Shown one piece after another: positions 1-5,313 of a DNA stretch of 8,541 bases; the first letter of the stretch is position 1; each line of letters begins with the position of its first letter. The translations under genes were made by a program, and so were the position numbers. Source of the stretch: Anaerolineales bacterium (GTDB taxonomy: Bacteria > Chloroflexota > Anaerolineae > 4572-78 > NAK82); assembly GCA_024643945.1 (NCBI GenBank), contig JAHELX010000245.1, forward strand, positions 1 through 8,541. The letters are read 5' to 3'. Under the pieces are notes generated by a model that was not told where the DNA came from, searched no databases, and saw only the letters and a list, made by a program, of their open reading frames with translations.

Positions 1-1887
1 GAGATCAAGGTCGCTGAGGGTGTAGTAAGTGCTGGGATAGCTATCACCATTGTAGACAACCCGCCGGTTCCAGACCAGGGCAGCCGTATCGTCACTGTAG
101 CAACGGCCTTTGTAGAGACGATGATCGGGCGAGGGTGAAATCGAGCCGCTGAACCAATCGCCTCTGTGGAACCAAGCATGCCCCAAGTCAATGTAGCCCC
201 ATCCGTATTGGGAATCCCATCCGGCTGATCCTTTGTCCTGGGCGGTGCTAATCAACACTGCCTTCTGGACACGGGGGTCTTGGATGCCATATTCCTCCAA
301 CAGCAGAAGGGCACCGGCCACGTGGGGGGCGGCCATGCTCGTGCCAGAGTATTCCACCCAGTCCGGTGACGTTCCTTCCCAATTGTTGTTGGTGGACCTA
401 ATATTGGTACCCGGTGCGGCGATATCGGGTTTCCTCCGGAGCCCTGGTGTAGGTCCCCAACTGCTGCTGGCGTTGATGACATCGTCTCCTCTCCGTGGAT
501 CGCTTGCGCTGGCAGTATTCCGGTCATCGACGTTAGCCACGGCAAGGACGTTGTAGGCAATGGCGGGGCTACCTATGTAACGTGAGCAGGGCACAATCGG
601 ATCGTAGTTGCCAGCCGCGATGGCGGCTGGAGTGAGCATGTCGCTTACCACCGCGTCCCAGAACCTGGCTGCCGGGCTATCATCATCCGAGGCACAACCT
701 CCATAGCTAAGGTTGAAGACATCGGCATCATCAGGCGCAGTTGTCAGAGCCCAATCTACGCAATCCATCTGGTCAGACGTAGCCATTTGGGCTCCCCCTC
801 CATCACTACCGTCAAGGTCATAACCGGCTTTAAGATTGAGAGCCAAATCAGTGTCCCAGGCTATACCCCAGTAGGTACCGTCGTTGTTCACGACGATACC
901 GGCTACGTGGGTCCCATGGCCGTTGACGTCATCAGACGAGTTATCCCACCAGGGATTGCCTGCCGCCGCCAGGCAGACTCTGGAAGACCAGGCCAGATGA
1001 TCGAGACGCGGATGCCTCGAATCCACACCGCTGTCAATAACGCCAAGATCCCAGATTCCACCCGCGTAGCCATTGCTTTGCCAAGTGTCCTGGTCAATAG
1101 CATAGTGACTGTCGTCTAATAAGGACCACATTAGCTGATCCTCTGAGACTTCAGCTACATCTGGGCGTGCTCTCAGCACATCCAACTGCTCTTGAGGTAC
1201 CGCGGCAGCCACTGCATTTACGACACGCACTCGGGAGTGAACAATAGCTCCCACTGATTCAAGCCATTGGACCAATTCAGCTTGAGAGGCCTCGATCTCG
1301 GGTTGGGCGCGCCTGACTATCTCGCGGCGCATGCTCTGCATGGTTACTTCCATCTGAGCCGAAAGGTCGCGCGTCTGTGCCAGTTGCTCAGCAGTCAAGC
1401 CCGCACCTACTGAGGTTGGGACCCGTTCTCCCTCAGCCGGGAGTTCTGGCCGCTCAATCCCGCCCATCATCTGGGTTGCTGCCAGTTCCTCTTCCCTTGT
1501 AGCCCATCCTTGTTCCGGTATCAATGGCGCTGCTGTGGCATGGATTTCCTGAATTTGACGCCGCAGAAATTCCAGGGAGGGTTCGAAGTCTGCCTGCACC
1601 TGCGCCGCTATCTCATGCAGGGGTTGGGCCTTCAGAACAATGATGACGTTGACTCTGCCGTCACGAGCCTGGAACCCCGCGGAAGACTCTATGGGTGCCA
1701 ATGGCTCTCGCCCGGGAGGTGGAGGTGGAGGTACCTCTTTATCCAGTGTAGGTGTAGGGACTGGATTATCAGCGTTGGCCACGCTTACGGGGAATAGCAA
1801 GCCGACGATCAGCAATATGTGCGCACAGGCCAACAACAAATGTCGTAGTGCGTGCGCCTCACCGTTCTTTGTGACAGACTTGATCAT
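1..1887 (-). CDS. Secreted subtilisin-family (S8) serine protease, 3' end beyond window
   Basis: Seen: one uninterrupted minus-strand frame of 629 codons from ATG at 1887 to the left edge. The start is fixed by AGGAGG (1900-1895), seven bases upstream. Residues 1-39 form a signal peptide (basic n-region, hydrophobic core 17-36, likely cut after VANA). A Pro-rich spacer (42-62) follows, then a long propeptide-like region (about 72-255). The catalytic domain carries Asp285 (VIDSGVD), His324 (NGHGTHVAG), the oxyanion Asn427 (AAGN) and Ser517 (SGTSMAAPHVAG), all in family order and spacing. The residues after about 575 begin a C-terminal extension of unknown extent. Known: S8 proteases are secreted as zymogens and self-process. 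Inferred: an exported endopeptidase for degrading extracellular protein; the substrate is unknown. The frame shows no sign of decay. The real length cannot be given because the stop lies outside the window. Confidence 0.95.
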   Translation of the reverse strand, partial: MIKSVTKNGEAHALRHLLLACAHILLIVGLLFPVSVANADNPVPTPTLDKEVPPPPPPGREPLAPIESSAGFQARDGRVNVIIVLKAQPLHEIAAQVQADFEPSLEFLRRQIQEIHATAAPLIPEQGWATREEELAATQMMGGIERPELPAEGERVPTSVGAGLTAEQLAQTRDLSAQMEVTMQSMRREIVRRAQPEIEASQAELVQWLESVGAIVHSRVRVVNAVAAAVPQEQLDVLRARPDVAEVSEDQLMWSLLDDSHYAIDQDTWQSNGYAGGIWDLGVIDSGVDSRHPRLDHLAWSSRVCLAAAGNPWWDNSSDDVNGHGTHVAGIVVNNDGTYWGIAWDTDLALNLKAGYDLDGSDGGGAQMATSDQMDCVDWALTTAPDDADVFNLSYGGCASDDDSPAARFWDAVVSDMLTPAAIAAGNYDPIVPCSRYIGSPAIAYNVLAVANVDDRNTASASDPRRGDDVINASSSWGPTPGLRRKPDIAAPGTNIRSTNNNWEGTSPDWVEYSGTSMAAPHVAGALLLLEEYGIQDPRVQKAVLISTAQDKGSAGWDSQYGWGYIDLGHAWFHRGDWFSGSISPSPDHRLYKGRCYSDDTAALVWNRRVVYNGDSYPSTYYTLSDLDL

Positions 1888-2380
1888 TTCTTTTCCTCCT
1901 GTTCTTGAAGCAATCCTTCGGGCCATGACTAGCCTGGGGCAGCAATTAACCAAGCCAAACAGTGCGCCTCACCTGCTTTGCACCTGGATTGGACTCAATG
2001 ACGTCAACCGGACAAACCAGTCTATGAGGTCCGAAAAGAGAGACCCACCTCTTCAAGCGGAGATACACAAACGATAGGCACCACCTCCTGGTTGGGATAC
2101 AGCCTATGATATGAATGACAGCGAGCCTGGATCACCGCTATGGGTAGCCTGTATCGCTGACAGGATAAATGCTTGGTCGGAGCAGTTACCAGGAAAGACA
2201 AGCAAGAGGGGGGGCAGAGACGTAAAAGAGGGACTAGCAGGAATGGTGGTGGAAGTTGCAAGACGCGCTAGGCGCAGGGCTCATCAGCCCTTGGCATACC
2301 CTTCATTGTATATTATATCACACAATCTATGCTCAGTCTAGTGACTTTTGTGCGGAATCCTCAGAATCTGCAGTGAGGAA
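1888..2380. other. Non-coding stretch upstream of the subtilase
   Basis: No reading frame here looks like a protein. The short open frames on both strands have irregular composition, no ribosome site and no recognisable motif. The stretch holds the subtilase ribosome site (1900-1895), a small perfect hairpin (AGGGCT at 2276-2281, AGCCCT at 2286-2291, four-base loop) without a T-run, and an AT-rich patch at 2305-2330 with a candidate leftward promoter. It may be a long leader of the subtilase mRNA, or in part the remains of a lost gene. Confidence 0.5.
2312..2340 (-). promoter_or_regulatory. Candidate leftward promoter with extended -10
   Basis: On the minus strand, TGATATAAT (2320-2312) is a perfect extended -10. 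Seventeen bases upstream of its hexamer is TAGACT (2340-2335), which matches the -35 consensus TTGACA at four of six positions. Transcription would start near 2305 and could reach the subtilase at 1887, giving a leader of about 420 nt. No better promoter was found closer to that gene. The patch is AT-rich, so a chance match is possible. Confidence 0.35.
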
Positions 2381-2382
2381 TC
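2355..2382. repeat. Imperfect inverted repeat at the end of the LuxR fragment
   Basis: GAATCCTCA (2355-2363) pairs with TGAGGAATC (2374-2382) at eight of nine positions around a 10-base loop. It overlaps the stop codon of the minus-strand HTH fragment, where a terminator would be expected. No T-run follows on the minus strand, so termination is doubtful. Confidence 0.3.
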
Positions 2383-2640
2383 ATCCCATCCCGGCATCCC
2401 GGGCACGAAGGATGGCCTGCGTCCGGTCGGCTACCTGGAGCTTGCTAAAGATACTGGTAATGTGATTGCGGACCGTTTTCGGGCTGATGACCAGGCGCTC
2501 GGCAATCTCATGGTTGCTCAAGCCTTGCGCAATCAATTCGAGCACTTCACGCTCGCGGGCCGTCAGTTCCGGGAAGGCCTGTGCTGGTAGGGTCGGCTGT
2601 GGGAATCTCCACCGGCTCCACCTGGACCTGGCAGGTGCGG
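2381..2640 (-). pseudogene. Remnant of a LuxR/NarL-family regulator (C-terminal HTH)
   Basis: Seen: the minus-strand frame ending at TGA (2383-2381) encodes a complete GerE/LuxR helix-turn-helix. It contains ELTAREREVL, LIAQGLSNHEIAERL, the recognition-helix region ISPKTVRNHITSIFSKL and the tail VADRTQAILRARDAGMG. The frame is open only back to a TAG at 2668-2666 and has no ATG. The residues just before the HTH are an unlikely Arg/Trp-rich string. The neighbouring frame over about 2594-2640 instead reads a sensible linker (TCQVQVEPVEIPTADPT), which suggests a one-base frameshift near 2585-2600. No receiver or other sensor domain can be found further upstream, where stops occur. Known: these domains bind DNA as dimers at the end of response regulators. 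Inferred: a decayed, 5'-truncated regulator gene, probably non-functional. A non-ATG start giving a free-standing HTH protein cannot be ruled out. Confidence 0.7.
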
Positions 2641-2665
2641 TTGAAGCGATACTAAGAGCGGTGTC

Positions 2666-2799
2666 CTATCTCATGGCCCATTTCGGTTGGGACTTGGCAT
2701 CCCCTGGATTTGTGCTCAAGTCGATATGACTGTAACATAAGACTTGGTAGTATCAGGATATCAAGATATGCAACTATGGTAGATAATAGACAGGGACAG
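2666..2799. other. Gap upstream of mnmA
   Basis: No gene is visible here. The stretch is AT-richer than its surroundings and must hold the mnmA promoter, but no hexamer pair is convincing. The best are TTGTGC (2710-2715) with TAACAT (2733-2738), and TTGGTA (2744-2749) with TATGCA (2767-2772). Both have 17-base spacers and poor matches. Confidence 0.35.
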
Positions 2800-3879
2800 A
2801 TGACGAAGAATAGAACTAAGCAGCGTGTCGTCGTGGCGATGAGCGGCGGCGTGGATAGTTCGATGGCAGCGGCCCTGCTACTAGGGCAGGGTTACGAGGT
2901 AATTGGCGTGATGTTGCGGCTGTGGGCCGAAGATGGCCCGGGAGCCAATCGCTGCTGCACGCCGGATGCCGTCGCCGACGCCCGCCAGGTGGCCGATATG
3001 TTGGGCATCCCTTTCTACGTGCGAGATTACAGGGAAATTTTCAAGACGACCGTGGTCGACTACTTCACCAAGACGTATGCGCGCGGTCTCACCCCCAACC
3101 CCTGCCTGATCTGCAACCGGCAGATTCGCTTCGGCCGGCTGTTGGACGAGGCGCTGGCGCTGGACGCCGATTTCCTGGCGACCGGCCACTATGCCCGCGT
3201 GCGCCAGGTGGAGGACGGCACATTCCAATTGCTCAAGGGGATCGACCCGGCCAAGGACCAGAGTTACGTACTCCACCGGCTGGGGCAAGCGCAACTGGCT
3301 CACGCTCTTTTTCCATTAGGTGATTATATCAAGTCAGAGGTGCGAGAGATGGCCCAGGTGCGCGGATTGCCCGTCTTCAACCGGGCCGACAGCCAGGACC
3401 TTTGCTTCCTGGGAAACGGCGATTACCGGGAGTTCCTCTCCCGCCATGCGCCTGAATCCGCCCAGCCCGGACCGATTCTCGACACGGCCGGCCGTACCCT
3501 GGGCGAGCACCGGGGACTGCCTTATTCCACCATCGGCCAGCGCAGGGGGTTAGGCATCGCTGCGCCGCAAGCGCTTTACGTGCTGGCGCTGGACCCAGGG
3601 CGCAACGCGGTTATCGTGGGCAGGGCTGAAGAATTGGGCCGCCGCGAGCTGATCGCCGTGGATATGACCTACGTGAGCGGCCACCCGCCCGCCAACCCAC
3701 TGCGCGTCACTGCCAAGATTCGCTACAAGGCGCGAGAAGCGCTGGCTACCCTCACCCCCCAACCTGGCGGCCGCGCCCACGTCCGCTTCGACGCATCGTT
3801 ACGTGACATCACCCCTGGACAGGGAGTCGTTCTTTACCAGGGCGACCTGGTGTTGGGCGGAGGGACCATTGAGAAATAG
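2800..3879 (+). CDS. mnmA: tRNA-uridine 2-sulfurtransferase MnmA
   Basis: Role: with ATP and a sulfur relay it thiolates C2 of the wobble uridine (U34) in tRNA-Lys, -Glu and -Gln, in the cytoplasm. Seen: 359 residues, the usual family length. The N-terminal PP-loop SGGVDSS (15-21) binds ATP. NPCLICN carries the nucleophilic Cys102, TGHYAR (128-133) and KDQSYVL (152-158) are family signatures, and DSQDLCFLG carries the second catalytic Cys202. A C-terminal beta-barrel region follows (GQRRGLG, then the end of the protein). Start: the ATG at 2800 has AGGGA just upstream (2792-2796) and puts the PP-loop where the family has it. The in-frame ATG at 2776 would add eight unlikely residues without a ribosome site. 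The gene stands alone, with no mnmG or cysteine desulfurase next to it. Identity is certain; the exact start is less so. Confidence 0.96.
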   Translation: MTKNRTKQRVVVAMSGGVDSSMAAALLLGQGYEVIGVMLRLWAEDGPGANRCCTPDAVADARQVADMLGIPFYVRDYREIFKTTVVDYFTKTYARGLTPNPCLICNRQIRFGRLLDEALALDADFLATGHYARVRQVEDGTFQLLKGIDPAKDQSYVLHRLGQAQLAHALFPLGDYIKSEVREMAQVRGLPVFNRADSQDLCFLGNGDYREFLSRHAPESAQPGPILDTAGRTLGEHRGLPYSTIGQRRGLGIAAPQALYVLALDPGRNAVIVGRAEELGRRELIAVDMTYVSGHPPANPLRVTAKIRYKAREALATLTPQPGGRAHVRFDASLRDITPGQGVVLYQGDLVLGGGTIEK

Positions 3880-3902
3880 TAACTACGAGATCAGGCAAGA
3901 TT

Positions 3903-3946
3903 CATAAGGTTCGCTTAAGGATGGCTTAATCCTGAGTTAAGGACAG
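3903..3946 (+). promoter_or_regulatory. Four 11-bp direct repeats, possible OmpR/PhoB-type operator
   Basis: Seen: four consecutive 11-base units, CATAAGGTTCG (3903), CTTAAGGATGG (3914), CTTAATCCTGA (3925) and GTTAAGGACAG (3936). The TTAA core recurs every 11 bases in the last three. The fourth unit overlaps the -35 of the promoter for the 82-aa gene. Known: OmpR/PhoB-family response regulators bind tandem 11-bp direct repeats; cyanobacterial Pho boxes use a TTAA core at this period, and PhoB/PhoP activators sit upstream of or over the -35. Inferred: an activator site for the gene at 3985. The third unit departs from the others after TTAA. The regulator is not in the window. Confidence 0.5.
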
Positions 3947-3968
3947 GAACCACATTTTAGGCTATAAT
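3940..3968 (+). promoter_or_regulatory. Promoter of the 82-aa membrane protein gene
   Basis: The -10 TATAAT (3963-3968) is perfect. The -35 AGGACA (3940-3945), 17 bases upstream, matches four of six consensus positions. A start near 3975 would leave a leader of only about ten bases, made up mostly of the ribosome site AAGGA (3975-3979). The weak -35, overlapped by the 11-bp repeats, fits a promoter that needs an activator. Confidence 0.6.
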
Positions 3969-3984
3969 TGCAATAAGGATTTCA

Positions 3985-4233
3985 ATGTCTCCTTCCTTAC
4001 TATTTTCATCCCTCATCGCCGGCATATACGGCGCGCTGTTCCACCTGTGGCGTGGACGAACATTTCGTGAGCTGCCGCTATATCTAATCGCGGCTGGCAT
4101 CGGTTTCGCGCTGGGGCAGTTCGCCGGAGACGCCATCGGCCTGGACATCTTTATGATCGGGCCATTACACATGATTGAAGCCAGCCTGGGGAGTTGGGGT
4201 ATGTTATTCATTGCCAGGTGGTTAAAGGTATGA
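3985..4233 (+). CDS. Small three-helix membrane protein of unknown function
   Basis: Seen: 82 residues, almost all hydrophobic, with three likely transmembrane helices at about 4-22, 31-48 and 53-77. A short basic loop (RGRTFRE, 23-29) separates the first two, and the C-terminus is basic (ARWLKV). The second helix is Gly/Ala-rich (AAGIGFALGQFAGD), and the third segment contains GPLHMIEASLGSWG. The ATG at 3985 has AAGGA five bases upstream and a promoter in front of it. The possible operator for this gene overlaps that promoter. The next gene has its own promoter inside the last bases of this one, so the two may be separate transcription units. I do not recognise a named family. Small proteins of this look occur in Chloroflexota, but no function can be given. 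Its promoter, ribosome site and composition argue that it is real. Confidence 0.75.
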   Translation: MSPSLLFSSLIAGIYGALFHLWRGRTFRELPLYLIAAGIGFALGQFAGDAIGLDIFMIGPLHMIEASLGSWGMLFIARWLKV

Positions 4234-4239
4234 TATAAT
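4211..4239 (+). promoter_or_regulatory. Strong promoter for the 173-aa membrane protein gene
   Basis: TTGCCA (4211-4216, five of six matches) and TATAAT (4234-4239, perfect) are 17 bases apart, and TG at 4231-4232 makes an extended -10. The start would be near 4246, leaving a leader of about 30 bases that includes the GGAGG site. The promoter lies inside the last codons of the preceding gene and overlaps its stop. Confidence 0.75.
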
Positions 4240-4276
4240 TCTTTGGGTGCTTCATTGTACACAGCGGAGGAGACAA

Positions 4277-4798
4277 ATGGCCATTCCAAACGACAATCAC
4301 CCCAGCCCGGGCCCGAGCACATCGTCACCTGGCGAGGTGCCCGCCTTGCCGGGAGCCACTCAAGAAGAAAGTTCCGCAGGAGTATCGGCTGGCTTGAGTG
4401 CCAGCCGCAAGCCAGCTATCATCGCGGCGGTGGTAGCCCTGGTCATCCTGGCTGCTCTCATCGTCATCGGCGTGCTGCTGTTTAACAATCCGCCAGTAGC
4501 CGCTGTATTGCGCGACATTTTCATCATCTTGCTGGGCATCCAGTCGATGATCATCGGCCTGCTGATGATTGTGGCAGTGGTGGCTACCATTTACGCTGCG
4601 CTGAAGCTGTACGATCTCATTCAGTTCCTTGAGAACGAATTACGGCCAATGCTGGAACGGGCAGATGATGCCGTCCGCACCGTCCAAAGCCGGGCAGTCT
4701 TTATGAGCGATACTGTCGTCAAGCCAGTTATCGAGGTGATGAGCTACGTATCGGCGGTGAAGAGCATCATCAGAACATTCACCCGACCCCGACATTAG
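4277..4798 (+). CDS. Two-helix membrane protein of unknown function, upstream of ytxH-like gene
   Basis: Seen: 173 residues. An N-terminal tail rich in Pro, Ser and Gly (1-45) is probably disordered. Two transmembrane helices follow at about 47-69 and 80-109, then an amphipathic C-terminal half (110-173) including LYDLIQFLENELRPMLERADDAVRTV and KPVIEVMSYVSAVKSI in successive stretches. The start is the ATG at 4277, behind GGAGG (4266-4270) with a six-base gap. An in-frame ATG at 4247 lies essentially at the predicted transcription start and has no ribosome site. The YtxH-like gene follows 44 bases downstream. The helix-plus-amphipathic layout recalls DUF948-type proteins, which often sit beside YtxH proteins. 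That is a resemblance only, with no catalytic motif. A structural or stress-related envelope role is a guess. Confidence 0.8.
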   Translation: MAIPNDNHPSPGPSTSSPGEVPALPGATQEESSAGVSAGLSASRKPAIIAAVVALVILAALIVIGVLLFNNPPVAAVLRDIFIILLGIQSMIIGLLMIVAVVATIYAALKLYDLIQFLENELRPMLERADDAVRTVQSRAVFMSDTVVKPVIEVMSYVSAVKSIIRTFTRPRH

Positions 4799-4842
4799 GG
4801 TCGCAGTCTACAAAACAAGGTATAGTGCAAAGGAGGTAAACA

Positions 4843-5184
4843 ATGGCAGATCGCAATGGGGGTGGCGAGTTTTTCGCCGGACTGGTTGTTGGTGGATTGG
4901 TAGGTGCAGCAATAGCTTTGCTGCTAGCCCCGCAATCGGGAGAAGAGACGCGAACGCAGATTCGAGACACCAGTCTTGAACTAAAAGATCGGGCCGGTGA
5001 AACCATCGGCGAGGCCCGCGAAAAGGCAGAGGCAATTGTTGCTGATGCCCGCCGGCGCGGTGAGGAGATCACGGCCGATGCCCGCAAACGTGCCGAAGTG
5101 ATTGTGGCCGAGGCGCGCAAGAGGGCTGAAGAGATCCAGGCCTCTGTTCCTGCCAATCTCAGGCCAGGAGACAAGGCCGGCTAG
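4843..5184 (+). CDS. YtxH-like small membrane protein with coiled-coil repeats
   Basis: Seen: 113 residues. The short N-terminus leads into a glycine-rich transmembrane helix (about 9-29) ending in LLLAPQSGEETR, the hallmark of YtxH-domain proteins. Next come five units of 11 residues (46-100), for example DARKRAEVIVA and EARKRAEEIQA, forming a charged Ala/Glu/Arg-rich helix. A short tail (PANLRPGDKAG) follows. The ribosome site AAAGGAGGT (4829-4837) is near perfect, five bases before ATG. Known: YtxH-domain proteins are widespread, often linked to general stress responses, and their molecular function is not established. Inferred: it is cotranscribed with the 173-aa membrane protein gene from the promoter at 4211-4239, and both end at the hairpin at 5213-5252. 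The single anchor and long helix suggest a scaffold or spacer at the membrane. Confidence 0.88.
   Translation: MADRNGGGEFFAGLVVGGLVGAAIALLLAPQSGEETRTQIRDTSLELKDRAGETIGEAREKAEAIVADARRRGEEITADARKRAEVIVAEARKRAEEIQASVPANLRPGDKAG
4978..5142 (+). repeat. Five tandem 33-bp units encoding 11-residue helical repeats
   Basis: The units ELKDRAGETIG, EAREKAEAIVA, DARRRGEEITA, DARKRAEVIVA and EARKRAEEIQA follow each other without gaps (residues 46-100 of the YtxH-like protein). The last three are the most alike. An 11-residue period favours a right-handed coiled coil rather than the common heptad type. Confidence 0.8.
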
Positions 5185-5212
5185 GCTTACAGCAAATATT
5201 CTCAAATGACTC

Positions 5213-5252
5213 AAATGCAAAAGGTACGGCTTCCTCCGTGCCTTTTGCATTT
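5213..5252 (+). terminator. Hairpin terminator between convergent genes
   Basis: AAATGCAAAAGGTACGG (5213-5229) pairs with CCGTGCCTTTTGCATTT (5236-5252): 17 base pairs with one U-G wobble (5225/5240) and a six-base loop. The A-rich 5' arm and T-rich 3' arm give the usual form on both strands, so it can serve the YtxH-like gene (ends 5184) and the kinase gene (ends 5314). On the minus strand the wobble becomes an A-C mismatch, so it should work slightly better rightward. Confidence 0.85.
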
Positions 5253-5313
5253 CTGCCGTTTGTCATCCCCTGGCCCCGGTGTGGTCATGACCAGATCAGG
5301 CCATCTCTATGGT

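Noticed and set aside
233..1119. Open frames of about 66-110 codons on both strands inside 233-1119
   Set aside because: They are shadows of the subtilase frame, which carries the full catalytic triad across the same bases.
2022..2261. 79-codon minus-strand frame in the gap upstream of the subtilase
   Set aside because: Its composition is irregular, and there is no ribosome site, recognisable domain or start context.
2710..2799. Upstream in-frame extension of mnmA (TTG at 2710 or ATG at 2776)
   Set aside because: The added residues match nothing in the family and lack a ribosome site. ATG 2800 gives the usual length and PP-loop position.
2881..3323. Long overlapping frames on both strands within mnmA
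   Set aside because: They are by-products of GC-biased third positions in mnmA and show no independent motif.
3915..3942. Inverted repeat after mnmA as a terminator
   Set aside because: The stem is short and bulged with no T-run. The direct 11-bp periodicity explains the same bases better.
4821..4826. TATAGT as a separate -10 for the YtxH-like gene
   Set aside because: No -35 is found 16-18 bases upstream, and the gene lies only 44 bases behind its neighbour.
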